DNA from: a virus
DNA length: 38,200 nucleotides
IMG/VR virus record: IMGVR_UViG_3300030106_003158
Coordinates: 1 to 38,200 of that record
Strand: one strand, 5' to 3'
Below the pieces are notes generated by a model. It made no database searches, was not told where the DNA came from, and saw only the letters and a program-made list of their open reading frames with translations. The translations under genes and the position numbers were made by a program. This document shows positions 1 through 5,707 of the stretch, piece by piece. The number at the start of each line of letters is the position of its first letter. Positions within the stretch are counted from its first letter, which is position 1.

Positions 1-2
1 GC

Positions 3-896
3 AGATTACCTGCACTAATAAATAATACAAAACAAGGTTACACAGGAGATGGAGTAGCTGATAATATACGATTTGCTCATAGTATAAATGCTAGTTCCGA
101 TTTTGAATTTGAAAGTGAATTCATTGTAAACGACCCTACAATTTCTTTACAAGCAGTATTTTCAGCTACAGGAAGTACAACCAACGACAGAGGTATGTTT
201 ATAAGATATGAAGTAGGTAGTACAAGATGGTTAATAAAATTAGGAGATACTACTTATTATATTAGTAGTCATTCAATAGCTAGAGGAGATGAATATAAGT
301 TTAATATGAAATATCATTCTAGTACACAGAAAGTTACATTAACTATGACTAAAAATGGAACAACTACCACACCTATAGATAATCAAGCTGTTAGTAATGT
401 TCCTGATTTTAATGGTCAAGCAGCATTAGGTGCATTACGTTGGTCAACATCTTATTCAGGATTTACATTTAAAACTTGTAAATTTATACAAGGAACTACA
501 ACTAATGTAGAACTCGATATTGATAATAGTGCAGGGTTATCTACTGTTGCTGACTTATCAGGTAATGGAAACGATGGAACATTACAAAGTGCTACTCTTA
601 CATTAAATTGGGCTAAAAGAGTTATTGATACAAGTGGAACTTTAGTTAACTGTAACTACACAGGTGGAGATACTTCTATTCCAAATCCAACAGGTCATGT
701 TCATAATAATAGTGAGTGTGGTTTAGATTTAATTACAACAGATAGAACTGCTGCACAAATTAAAGCTATTAATAATGCAAGTGCTACACAAACATTTGCA
801 AAAAGAGAAAGTGCAGAATTAGCAAGTCAAATATTACAGTACAGTAGTGCCATTAGTGGTGGAGATTTAACAAGGACTAGAAGATATGTCGGCTAG
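3..896 (+). CDS. Tail fiber / LamG-like protein, 3' part (copy 2)
   Basis: This reading frame is open from the first bases of the window, so the gene is cut at its 5' end; the visible 297 residues are its C-terminal part. The first residues (RLPA) align with residues of the fiber at 35785-37998, and both end with the shared motif DTSGTLVNCNYTGGDTS followed by a similar histidine/asparagine segment (HNNSEC). The protein is rich in Thr, Ser, Asn and Gly, with the alternating pattern of beta-sandwich (LamG/concanavalin-like) adhesins. It overlaps the next gene by 11 bases, as the other copy does with its partner. Inferred role: virion-bound receptor or glycan binding. The family is assigned from composition and from the paralogue; no catalytic site is visible. 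Confidence 0.7.
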   Translation, partial: RLPALINNTKQGYTGDGVADNIRFAHSINASSDFEFESEFIVNDPTISLQAVFSATGSTTNDRGMFIRYEVGSTRWLIKLGDTTYYISSHSIARGDEYKFNMKYHSSTQKVTLTMTKNGTTTTPIDNQAVSNVPDFNGQAALGALRWSTSYSGFTFKTCKFIQGTTTNVELDIDNSAGLSTVADLSGNGNDGTLQSATLTLNWAKRVIDTSGTLVNCNYTGGDTSIPNPTGHVHNNSECGLDLITTDRTAAQIKAINNASATQTFAKRESAELASQILQYSSAISGGDLTRTRRYVG

Positions 897-1278
897 AGGT
901 GAAATAAATACTAGTGAAAACGTACCACATAAGTACGATAAGTTTTTACACAGCAACAATGTGCCTTATGCTTATCTTGAAGTACCTATAGCATTTTTAG
1001 CTGAAGAATTACCAACAGATGCAACGTGGTCAATTAAAGAAGATGAGTCACAAAAAACCATAGAAGAATATGCTATATGGATTAAAAAATCTAATGATGA
1101 AACCAAAGCTATTATATGCTTAATGGCTACAGTTGCACCTACTTATCGTGTACCTAAATTTACTTATGATGATTTACAAGATTGGGAAACTTGGTTGGAT
1201 ACCAAAGGACATACTATAGATACATGGCTTACTATAGAAGAACGAAACACTTTACTAGAATCAGAAGACTATGAGTAA
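886..1278 (+). CDS. Conserved fiber-partner protein (copy 2)
   Basis: This 130-residue soluble acidic protein is nearly identical over residues 15-70 to the partial protein at 37985-38200. About 90 bases of the DNA are virtually unchanged between them (from about 1010 to 1100). The start ATG overlaps the stop of the fiber gene by 11 bases, and the gene overlaps the next one by 8, so it is translationally coupled to the fiber. The constant pairing with a fiber gene suggests a tail-fiber attachment or assembly (chaperone) role, which is inference. I recognise no named domain. The C-terminal third (residues 90-130) contains a Trp-rich stretch (DLQDWETWLDTKGHTIDTW). Confidence 0.75.
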   Translation: MSARGEINTSENVPHKYDKFLHSNNVPYAYLEVPIAFLAEELPTDATWSIKEDESQKTIEEYAIWIKKSNDETKAIICLMATVAPTYRVPKFTYDDLQDWETWLDTKGHTIDTWLTIEERNTLLESEDYE

Positions 1279-1882
1279 GAAATCACAAGGTGAAAAAGTT
1301 ATTATCGAAGGTATACTCTACAAAGATGGAGATAAAGTATCTTTTAAGAAAGAAGATATTTATAATTCAAAAGATAAAAGTAAACTTCCAAAATTTGATG
1401 AAGCAGGAAAAGAAGCAGTTGTTGGGGAAGTCGCTAGCCAAACTACTAGTTCAGGAATCCAAGCTGTTGTTGCTCAAGTACAAACTCAAGCGGCAAATCT
1501 CGGAGCTTCAGGATTAATAGCAGTTGGTAGTGCAGGTGCATTTCAAGTAGAACATATGAATGATAATTATGAAGCTGCAATGGAAATAGCTACACCTATA
1601 GTAATAGAGTTAGTAGAAACAGGCACTATATCACAAGAAACTATAACAGCAGTATTACCACCTGACTCAAAGTTTCAAGGTAAAGAATTACCTGTAACAG
1701 AAACAGTATTGGGTAAACCTGTAGGGGAATACAAAAAAACATTAGATGCTGAAAAAGCTAAATCAGATGAGCAGAAAGCAATAGAAAAAGCTATTCAAGA
1801 AGCTACATCTCCGCCTAATCCAAGTGATGGAGAGAAAGATGGCAGTATGACTTTTATTGAAAAAGATAGGACTGCAACATGA
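1271..1882 (+). CDS. Hypothetical virion-region protein, 203 aa
   Basis: A 203-residue protein I do not recognise. Residues 1-45 are charged and rich in Lys, Asp and Glu. Residues 50-85 are Ala, Gln and Ser rich with weak hydrophobic character (IQAVVAQVQTQAANLGASG). The C-terminus is charged and proline-rich, ending in a disordered tail. There is no signal peptide. It overlaps the upstream fiber-partner gene by 8 bases and the next small membrane gene by 4 (ATGA), so it belongs to the same late operon. Its position just after the fiber module suggests a tail or fiber-associated component, but that is only context. Confidence 0.7.
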   Translation: MSKKSQGEKVIIEGILYKDGDKVSFKKEDIYNSKDKSKLPKFDEAGKEAVVGEVASQTTSSGIQAVVAQVQTQAANLGASGLIAVGSAGAFQVEHMNDNYEAAMEIATPIVIELVETGTISQETITAVLPPDSKFQGKELPVTETVLGKPVGEYKKTLDAEKAKSDEQKAIEKAIQEATSPPNPSDGEKDGSMTFIEKDRTAT

Positions 1883-2028
1883 TTTATTTAGAAGTAATAT
1901 GGCAAGCAATTAAAGCTAATGCTATTGGTATACTAATTGGTTTAGGTGGTTTGATATGTACATTGAGTATGTTCATGCCAAGACATTGGAAAATATTTAA
2001 ACTTATAAAATGGATTAAAAAGAAATGA
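1879..2028 (+). CDS. Small membrane protein, 49 aa
   Basis: A short gene of 49 residues starting at an ATGA overlap with the upstream stop and ending in an ATGA overlap with the following PEP-CTERM-like gene. One hydrophobic segment (AIGILIGLGGLICTLSMFM, residues 14-32) is followed by a strongly basic tail (IKWIKKK), giving an N-out or N-in single-pass topology with a cytoplasmic basic end. Size and layout fit a holin or spanin-like accessory lysis protein, but nothing proves it. The perfect overlaps on both sides support that it is a real gene. Confidence 0.65.
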   Translation: MIYLEVIWQAIKANAIGILIGLGGLICTLSMFMPRHWKIFKLIKWIKKK

Positions 2029-2585
2029 AGAAAATAATTATATGGATAGCGTTTATAATAGTGTTAATGTTAGCTAGTATTACTAGAGGTGACTTATACA
2101 TATATAATTTAGAAGCTACACTTACAGAAAGTAATGTTACTTATGTAGACCAAGAGCCATTTTATTATGATATATTTCATATACAAACAGATGGGTATGC
2201 AACTTTAGCATTTGATAACTATGATGCTGATTTAGGTTCAAGTAATCCTAACTATGATTATAATGACCCATACCTTTATTTATATACAATAGAAGAACCT
2301 GCGTTTGTTGGGTTTGGTAGTGGGTCAGTACAACTTGTTTTGTTTGATGAAGATGACGATAGCAATGAAGATAGCCCTGAAGGATTATATTTCTTTTTAG
2401 ATGATGTTTTAATGCACAATCAATTAGTAGCAGTAGTATCTAGTTATGACCCATACGTTGTAGGTACAGTAGATTTTACAGTAACAAGCGACCAACCATT
2501 AAGTATTATACCCGAACCTGCTGCTTTAAGTTTAATAACATTAGGTGGTATAGGTTTATTGTTTTTAAATAGGAAATTAAGATAA
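2025..2585 (+). CDS. Secreted protein with PEP-CTERM-like sorting signal
   Basis: A 186-residue secreted protein. Residues 1-22 form a signal peptide (Lys-Lys, long hydrophobic core, ITRG). The middle (25-158) is a Tyr/Asp-rich beta-strand domain with an acidic run (DEDDDSNEDSPEG), resembling pre-peptidase C-terminal (PPC)-type domains. The C-terminus carries the tripartite exosortase signal: the motif PEP at residues 163-165 within IPEPAALSLITLGGIG, a hydrophobic segment, then the basic end NRKLR. In bacteria such signals direct processing by exosortase (EpsH family) and surface or exopolysaccharide association. The gene is locked into the late operon by ATGA and TAATG overlaps, so it is a phage gene and not a stray insert. 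No exosortase is in the window; the host would have to supply it. Confidence 0.75.
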   Translation: MKKIIIWIAFIIVLMLASITRGDLYIYNLEATLTESNVTYVDQEPFYYDIFHIQTDGYATLAFDNYDADLGSSNPNYDYNDPYLYLYTIEEPAFVGFGSGSVQLVLFDEDDDSNEDSPEGLYFFLDDVLMHNQLVAVVSSYDPYVVGTVDFTVTSDQPLSIIPEPAALSLITLGGIGLLFLNRKLR

Positions 2586-2788
2586 TGCCAAAACAAGACG
2601 GAGAGTTGACAGTTAAAGAAAAAGAATGGTTAGAAACTGCTCAAAAATATATTAGTAGCAAACATCTTCCTGTTCTTGGTAAAATACTTCGAGTAGTAGA
2701 TGATATGTCTTTACTTATAGGTAGAACATTATTTATTGGTTTGGTATTAGCAGCATTAACTGCATTAGGTTGGAGATTGTGGAAGTGA
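2585..2788 (+). CDS. Small C-terminally anchored membrane protein, 67 aa
   Basis: A 67-residue protein with a charged N-terminal half (residues 1-43, amphipathic helix) and one C-terminal membrane segment (GRTLFIGLVLAALTALGWRLW, about residues 46-66). The start overlaps the stop of the PEP-CTERM-like gene (TAATG), and its own stop overlaps the GTG of the next gene (GTGA). A tail-anchored protein with a cytoplasmic domain in a late operon could be a holin, antiholin or a virion membrane protein. I do not recognise the family. Confidence 0.7.
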   Translation: MPKQDGELTVKEKEWLETAQKYISSKHLPVLGKILRVVDDMSLLIGRTLFIGLVLAALTALGWRLWK

Positions 2789-3006
2789 GAAACTACAAAC
2801 AAGAATATAACAGATACCATAAACAACTCAAACAAAAGAAACGTAGAGCAGGTAGAAATAAAGCAAGAAGAATGATGACTAAAAAAGTTGGAAAAGCTAA
2901 ACTTAATGGTAAAGACGTTGACCATAAAGATAGAAACCCAAACAACAACAGTAAAAGTAATTTAAGAGTAATAAGAAAGACTTTGAATAGGAGTAGAAAT
3001 GGCTAA
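2785..3006 (+). CDS. Small basic HNH-like protein
   Basis: A very basic 73-residue protein with the segment KDVDHKDRNPNNNSKSNLRV near residues 43-62, an HNH-like finger (D-H ... N-N-S-N-L) without the flanking zinc cysteines. Similar small proteins recur in marine T4- and T7-like phages. I place the start at the GTG at 2785, which overlaps the upstream stop (GTGA); a TTG 15 bases upstream would also be in frame. The role is unknown; DNA or RNA binding is likely from the charge and the finger. It heads a group of five small basic genes (2785-3811). Confidence 0.75.
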   Translation: MRNYKQEYNRYHKQLKQKKRRAGRNKARRMMTKKVGKAKLNGKDVDHKDRNPNNNSKSNLRVIRKTLNRSRNG

Positions 3007-3274
3007 AAAATATACCAAAAAAGGTGTTAGTATGCGTAAAGAGCATAAGAATCCTACAGGTGGTTTATCTGAAAAAGGTCGTAAATACTACAATGCAAAA
3101 ACAGGTAGTAATTTAAAACGACCTGTAACAGGTAAAGCAAAAGCAGGAAGTAAAGATGCTAAAAGACGTAAATCATTTTGTGCAAGAATGGGTGGAATGA
3201 AAGGTGCTATGAAAGATAGTAAAGGTAGACCAACTAGAAAAGCATTAGCATTAAGAAAATGGAAATGTAGATAA
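2999..3274 (+). CDS. Small basic protein, DUF6321-like
   Basis: A 91-residue protein rich in Lys, Arg and Gly. The pattern RKEHKNPTGGLSEKGRKYYN and the tail MGGMKGAM...KGRPTRKALALRKW is the conserved layout of a family (DUF6321, as I remember it) common in cyanophages and other marine phages. Two cysteines lie in the C-terminal half. The start overlaps the previous stop by 8 bases and the stop overlaps the next start by 1 (TAATG). The function is unknown. The high basic charge would fit packaging DNA condensation or a virion-internal protein. Confidence 0.75.
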   Translation: MAKKYTKKGVSMRKEHKNPTGGLSEKGRKYYNAKTGSNLKRPVTGKAKAGSKDAKRRKSFCARMGGMKGAMKDSKGRPTRKALALRKWKCR

Positions 3275-3465
3275 TGGCAAAATATACTAAAAAGAAATCA
3301 AGAGTAAATGAAGCAGGTAATTATACTAAACCTAGTATGCGTAAAGCATTGTTTAATAGAATAAAAGCAGGAAGCAAAGGTGGTAACGCAGGACAATGGT
3401 CTGCTCGTAAAGCACAGATGTTAGCTAAAAGATATAAAGCAGCAGGTGGGGGATATAGGTCGTGA
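3274..3465 (+). CDS. Small basic phage protein, 63 aa
   Basis: A 63-residue, strongly basic protein whose C-terminal part (KPSMRKALFNRIKAGSKGG ... AGQWSARKAQMLAKRYKAAGGGYRS) belongs to a recurring marine-phage small-protein type. It begins in a TAATG overlap with the preceding DUF6321-like gene and ends in a GTGA overlap with the next. Function unknown. The conserved tail, which looks like an amphipathic helix plus a Gly-rich end, suggests nucleic acid or protein packing. Always found next to its basic neighbours here. Confidence 0.75.
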   Translation: MAKYTKKKSRVNEAGNYTKPSMRKALFNRIKAGSKGGNAGQWSARKAQMLAKRYKAAGGGYRS

Positions 3466-3698
3466 AAAAACCTCAACGTTCATTAAAAAAATGGACACAA
3501 CAAAAGTGGAGAACAAAGTCGGGTAAAAAGTCTGCTGAAACAGGAGAAAGATATTTACCTGAAGCAGCAATTAATGCATTATCTAGTGCTGAATATGCAG
3601 CAACAACAAGAGCAAAAAGAAAAGGAAAAAAAGCAGGTAAACAATTTGTAAAACAACCAAAAAATATTGCTAAAAAAACTAAATCATATAGGAGATAA
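3462..3698 (+). CDS. Small basic protein, DUF5872-like
   Basis: A 78-residue basic protein starting at a GTG that overlaps the upstream stop (GTGA). The signature SLKKWTQQKWRTKSGKKSAE followed by GERYLPEAAINALSSAEYAATTRAKRKGKKAGKQF matches what I know of the DUF5872 family, seen in many marine phages and some bacteria. Its role is not established. It is followed by a 36-codon basic gene with a GGAG ribosome binding site. The tandem arrangement of four Lys-rich small proteins suggests that they are made together, late in infection. Confidence 0.75.
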   Translation: MKKPQRSLKKWTQQKWRTKSGKKSAETGERYLPEAAINALSSAEYAATTRAKRKGKKAGKQFVKQPKNIAKKTKSYRR

Positions 3699-3700
3699 TT

Positions 3701-3811
3701 ATGCCAAATGTAGGGAAAAAAAAGTTCAAGTATACAAAAGCAGGAATGAAAGCTGCTAAAAAAGAAGCTAAAAAGTCAGGCAAAAAAATGTCTATGACTA
3801 AAGGATACTAA
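3701..3811 (+). CDS. Tiny Lys-rich protein, 36 aa
   Basis: A 36-codon gene preceded by the strong site AGGAGATAATT, 2 bases after the previous stop. About a third of the residues are lysine (KKKFKYTKAGMKAAKKEAKK). It ends 1 base before the next start. It continues the run of very basic small proteins. No domain is recognised; binding to nucleic acid is likely from charge alone. Confidence 0.6.
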   Translation: MPNVGKKKFKYTKAGMKAAKKEAKKSGKKMSMTKGY

Positions 3812-3812
3812 A

Positions 3813-4238
3813 ATGCCTGTAGAAATATTGGCAATGTTAGGTGGTAGTATTAGTGGATTTGTTATGAAGCTTATAGCTAGTCAAGCACAAGCACAGTCAG
3901 CACAATTAGAATCTATTCTTAAGAAACAAGCAGTTGCTGATGATAGTGCAGACCGAGCAGCTAAAAGAGATGGTAAAGCAGGACAAATAGTTAGAAGAAC
4001 TATTGCTTTGTGTACATTGTTTGCAGTTATATTTGCACCTTTTATTATGGCATTTTTTAATGAACCTATTACAATAGAAGCAGATAAAGGTAGTGGATTA
4101 TTTAATTTTTTATTTGGAAATACTTTTGCTAAAGGTAATGGTTGGATAGAACTTAATGGGTATGTATTATTACCTGAAGTAAGACAAACCATGTTAGCTT
4201 TAGTAGGATTTTACTTCGGTAGTTCTCAAGTTAAATAA
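3813..4238 (+). CDS. Putative 3-TM holin-like membrane protein
   Basis: A 141-residue protein with three candidate membrane segments: about residues 5-23 (ILAMLGGSISGFVMKLIA), 64-83 (TIALCTLFAVIFAPFIMAFF) and 117-137 (VLLPEVRQTMLALVGFYFG). Between the first two lies a charged Gln/Ala/Lys helical stretch (24-60). Layout and length resemble three-segment holins such as those of gene-transfer agents, and similar proteins occur in marine phages. It is the last substantial late gene before the convergent junction. The cell-wall lytic enzyme is in the early block (11289-11648), so this is the best candidate for its release. The holin function is inference. Confidence 0.6.
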   Translation: MPVEILAMLGGSISGFVMKLIASQAQAQSAQLESILKKQAVADDSADRAAKRDGKAGQIVRRTIALCTLFAVIFAPFIMAFFNEPITIEADKGSGLFNFLFGNTFAKGNGWIELNGYVLLPEVRQTMLALVGFYFGSSQVK

Positions 4239-4243
4239 AGTTA

Positions 4244-4314
4244 GAAAGTAACCTTGAGGGTATCATTTCCCTATTCTCTGTAGCGTGACTCTACAGTAAA
4301 ACTTTCATAGTCAC
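4244..4314 (+). ncRNA. Candidate pseudoknotted 5' leader RNA
   Basis: Between the holin-like gene and the small gene at 4348 four helices can be drawn by eye. P1 is GAAAGT 4244-4249 with ACTTTC 4301-4306. P2 is AGGG 4257-4260 with CCCT 4269-4272. P3 is CTGTAG 4278-4283 with CTACAG 4291-4296. The P3 loop GTGACT (4285-4290) pairs perfectly with AGTCAC at 4309-4314, outside P1, giving a pseudoknot. It ends about 25 bases before the AAAGGAG ribosome binding site of the 52-residue gene, so it could act as a regulatory leader. I do not match it to a known riboswitch class, and short pairings can arise by chance. Confidence 0.35.
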
Positions 4315-4347
4315 ATCATTTATTCACATTTAAATTATAAAGGAGTT

Positions 4348-4506
4348 ATGTCTATGTATCGTATTGTTCACAAGGAAAGTGGTAAAGAAACAACAGTTGA
4401 AGTAAAAGGTTTTGATAGAGATGAAATGATAAGAAAGGCTAGTGAACAAATTGGTATAGAAATAAGCCCCACCGAAGTAGGGCATATACGCATACTACCT
4501 CTTTAG
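4348..4506 (+). CDS. Small protein, 52 aa, last gene of the late strand
   Basis: A 52-residue protein with the strong site AAAGGAGTT 5' of the ATG (a second ATG is two codons on). It reads as a small mixed alpha/beta fold: YRIVHKESGKETTVEVKG, then a helix DRDEMIRKASEQIG, then a strand HIRILPL. I do not recognise it. It lies 109 bases after the holin-like gene, following the candidate structured leader. Its last 12 bases overlap tail-to-tail with the end of the riboswitch-controlled peptide gene on the other strand. Possible role: a small regulator; nothing in the sequence settles it. Confidence 0.6.
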   Translation: MSMYRIVHKESGKETTVEVKGFDRDEMIRKASEQIGIEISPTEVGHIRILPL

Positions 4507-4551
4507 GATTTTTTTGTATGCTACTCCTCGATAAGTAAGGATAACTTCCAT
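4495..4551 (-). CDS. Riboswitch-controlled 18-aa peptide, DUF4278-like
   Basis: Only 18 codons long, reading MEVILTYRGVAYKKILKR. The core ILTYRGVAY is the DUF4278 signature, found in the short 'downstream peptides' that follow glutamine riboswitches in cyanobacteria and cyanophages. The ATG has a good site (GGGAG, 4558-4562) 6 bases upstream, just after the aptamer. A longer in-frame GTG at 4584 lies inside the aptamer and is rejected. The stop overlaps the end of the plus-strand gene 4348-4506 by 12 bases. The peptide's target is not known. In cyanobacteria related riboswitches control nitrogen-assimilation genes, so an effect on host glutamine metabolism is a reasonable inference. Confidence 0.75.
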   Translation of the reverse strand: MEVILTYRGVAYKKILKR

Positions 4552-4567
4552 GTCACTCTCCCATGTT

Positions 4568-4620
4568 AGCGTTCCTTCGGTCACTTTGACCTACTTCCGA
4601 CCATACAGGTTGAACGAGTT
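4568..4620 (-). promoter_or_regulatory. Glutamine riboswitch (glnA / Downstream-peptide class)
   Basis: On the minus strand the segment shows the conserved aptamer core of this class: CGUUCA, then CGGAAGUAGG, then CCGAAGGAACGC. Three helices form. P1 is CGUUC (4612-4616) with GAACG (4570-4574). P2 is ACC-UGUAU-GGU. P3 is GGUC-AAAGU-GACC. Downstream is the GGGAG ribosome binding site of an 18-codon DUF4278-like peptide, the typical target of the Downstream-peptide variant. The aptamer binds L-glutamine in known members. The sequence match is by memory of the consensus, and ligand binding here is inferred. Confidence 0.88.
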
Positions 4621-4628
4621 ATAGTACG

Positions 4629-4657
4629 TCATTACATGAATTGTAAAAAATTGTCAA
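4629..4657 (-). promoter_or_regulatory. Sigma70-like promoter of the riboswitch transcript
   Basis: A perfect -35 box TTGACA (4657 to 4652) is followed after 17 bases by TAATGA (4634 to 4629). Transcription would start near 4622, right at the 5' edge of the glutamine aptamer. The -35 overlaps the stop codon of the zinc-ribbon gene, so the riboswitch peptide can be expressed independently of the early operon. Confidence 0.6.
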
Positions 4658-4797
4658 GAAAATTTATGATAAACTTCTATATGTGTTTGACAGTTAGGAC
4701 AAGATAAATTTGTAACAATATCAAAATCTTCTGATTCTTCTTCTATGTCGTGGTCAGCACCCCATATTAGTTCTGTATTACAATGCCAACAATTCAT
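4654..4797 (-). CDS. Small zinc-ribbon protein, 47 aa
   Basis: A 47-residue protein with two CxxC knuckles: C3-W-H-C6 and C33-P-N-C36. The first is followed by NTELIWGADHDIEEE and the second by a short strand (HIEVYH). This layout recurs in cyanophages and other marine phages. Its start is within an ATGTAATG junction with the preceding gene (1-base overlap), and its stop codon lies inside the -35 box of the riboswitch promoter. It probably binds one zinc ion; the partner (nucleic acid or protein) is unknown. It is the last gene of the long early operon. Confidence 0.75.
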   Translation of the reverse strand: MNCWHCNTELIWGADHDIEEESEDFDIVTNLSCPNCQTHIEVYHKFS

Positions 4798-4991
4798 TAC
4801 ATTCCCTCTGCTTCTAGCACAGGTACTTCAGTAGTAGATTTTTGTTTAGCTTTAACAGATATTTCAACTTCAGAACCAAAGAATTTATTTAATGCGGTTT
4901 CAAATACAGATACTGTATCTTCTAACGTCCAACTGTGTTTATCTTTTACACCTACTAATTCTTGCTCATCTTCTATTGTTATTTTTATCAC
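4797..4991 (-). CDS. Small acidic protein, 64 aa
   Basis: A 64-residue acidic protein of unknown function, probably alpha/beta (IKITIEDEQELVGV, a helix TLEDTVSVFETALNKFFG, a strand EVEISVKAK). It begins at a GTG overlapping the upstream stop (GTGA) and has an AAAGGAGAAACAA ribosome binding site, the box used by many early genes here. It overlaps the zinc-ribbon gene by one base. I do not recognise it. Confidence 0.65.
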   Translation of the reverse strand: MIKITIEDEQELVGVKDKHSWTLEDTVSVFETALNKFFGSEVEISVKAKQKSTTEVPVLEAEGM

Positions 4992-5347
4992 TTGTTTCTC
5001 CTTTTAAATAATTCAATTAATGGCAAAAGTATACCATGTGATGTATTATTGTCACCACCTTTTATATCTGATTTTGTTTTATATAAAGGTCGTAACATTT
5101 GTTTTAACTTTTCTGTAGCTATAAGTATATAAATATCATCAACAACAAAACACCAATAGTCAGCTTGTGTTGTACTAATACCACTAGGTTTTCCTCTTGA
5201 AAAATATTCAATAAATAAATTACCTGTATTTAATGCTTTTAAATCGTTTTTAACTTCTACTGTTTTGTTTTCTATTATATCAGCAAGTGCCTTCTCTGCT
5301 AACTGACCAACTTCTAAATCATGTCTAAAGTCAGAGCAGAAATCCAT
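4988..5347 (-). CDS. PD-(D/E)XK-like phage nuclease, 119 aa
   Basis: A 119-residue protein with the features of a compact PD-(D/E)XK nuclease family found in phages: an N-terminal acidic residue in GQLAE (E18), the ExK motif in VEVKND (E31-K33), and the conserved segment GNLFIEYFSRGKPSG (about residues 42-56) followed by STTQADYW. The C-terminal part is a less conserved helix-rich tail. Likely role: cutting DNA in replication, recombination or host DNA breakdown. It ends in a GTGA overlap with the next gene and starts just after the pyrophosphohydrolase-like gene. Substrate specificity cannot be told. Confidence 0.65.
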   Translation of the reverse strand: MDFCSDFRHDLEVGQLAEKALADIIENKTVEVKNDLKALNTGNLFIEYFSRGKPSGISTTQADYWCFVVDDIYILIATEKLKQMLRPLYKTKSDIKGGDNNTSHGILLPLIELFKRRNK

Positions 5348-5348
5348 T

Positions 5349-5615
5349 TTATTTCTCCTCTAATTTTTTTTCAAGGTTAGCTAAAGCTCGCCAAGCAACT
5401 GCGTCCCATTCTTCATCTAGTATATGACGCATCATAGAGTCTAGTTCATTCTTTGATTTGTTTCTATCCCAATGCATTGGCTCGTCGGGGTGTAGTTGTT
5501 TGCTACCTGCCGCTGAACGTAATGCTACTGCACATAACGCTCTTGGAAAGTATTTGATAACACCTGAATAAATGTTTATCTTTTTTCTTTCGTTGTCGTC
5601 TTTAGGTAGAATCAT
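5349..5615 (-). CDS. dATP/dGTP diphosphohydrolase-like (DUF5664/MazZ-type) protein
   Basis: An 88-residue protein with the pattern of the DUF5664 or MazZ-type nucleotide pyrophosphohydrolase N-terminal domain: ERKKINIYSGVIKYFPRAL, a GSKQLHPDEPMHWDRNKS segment, then SMMRHILDEEWDAVAWRALANLE. Family members hydrolyse deoxynucleoside triphosphates, and some act in the 2-aminoadenine pathway. This copy is shorter, lacking the usual insert after RHLxD, so activity is uncertain. The start at 5615 overlaps the upstream stop (ATGA) and has a GGAG site; a TTG at 5636 would add seven residues. No purZ-like gene is in the window. Name given from memory of the family. Confidence 0.6.
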   Translation of the reverse strand: MILPKDDNERKKINIYSGVIKYFPRALCAVALRSAAGSKQLHPDEPMHWDRNKSKNELDSMMRHILDEEWDAVAWRALANLEKKLEEK

Positions 5616-5707
5616 GTTATCATCTCCATTGCCCAAACAAACATCATACTTAATAAAACTATTGCTAATATATAAACTATGTATTCACTATCGTCATCAT
5701 TATACAT
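5612..5707 (-). CDS. Tiny single-pass membrane protein, 31 aa
   Basis: A 31-codon gene between the NinG-like and pyrophosphohydrolase-like genes. It overlaps the upstream stop by 8 bases and the downstream start by 4 (ATGA). An acidic N-terminus (YNDDDSE) precedes one hydrophobic helix (YIVYILAIVLLSMMFVW). The overlaps on both sides support a real gene. Function unknown; it may be a membrane peptide made during early infection. Confidence 0.5.
   Translation of the reverse strand: MYNDDDSEYIVYILAIVLLSMMFVWAMEMIT

Noticed and set aside
1290-1517. A 75-codon Lys/Leu-rich frame inside the 203-aa gene
   Set aside because: Alternative frame of the longer, coupled gene, with no ribosome binding site of its own.
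4552-4584. An in-frame GTG upstream extension of the 18-aa peptide
   Set aside because: It starts inside the P3 helix of the glutamine aptamer; the ATG at 4551 has its own GGGAG site.
5616-5636. TTG start for the pyrophosphohydrolase-like gene
   Set aside because: The ATG at 5615 overlaps the upstream stop and has a GGAG site at normal spacing.
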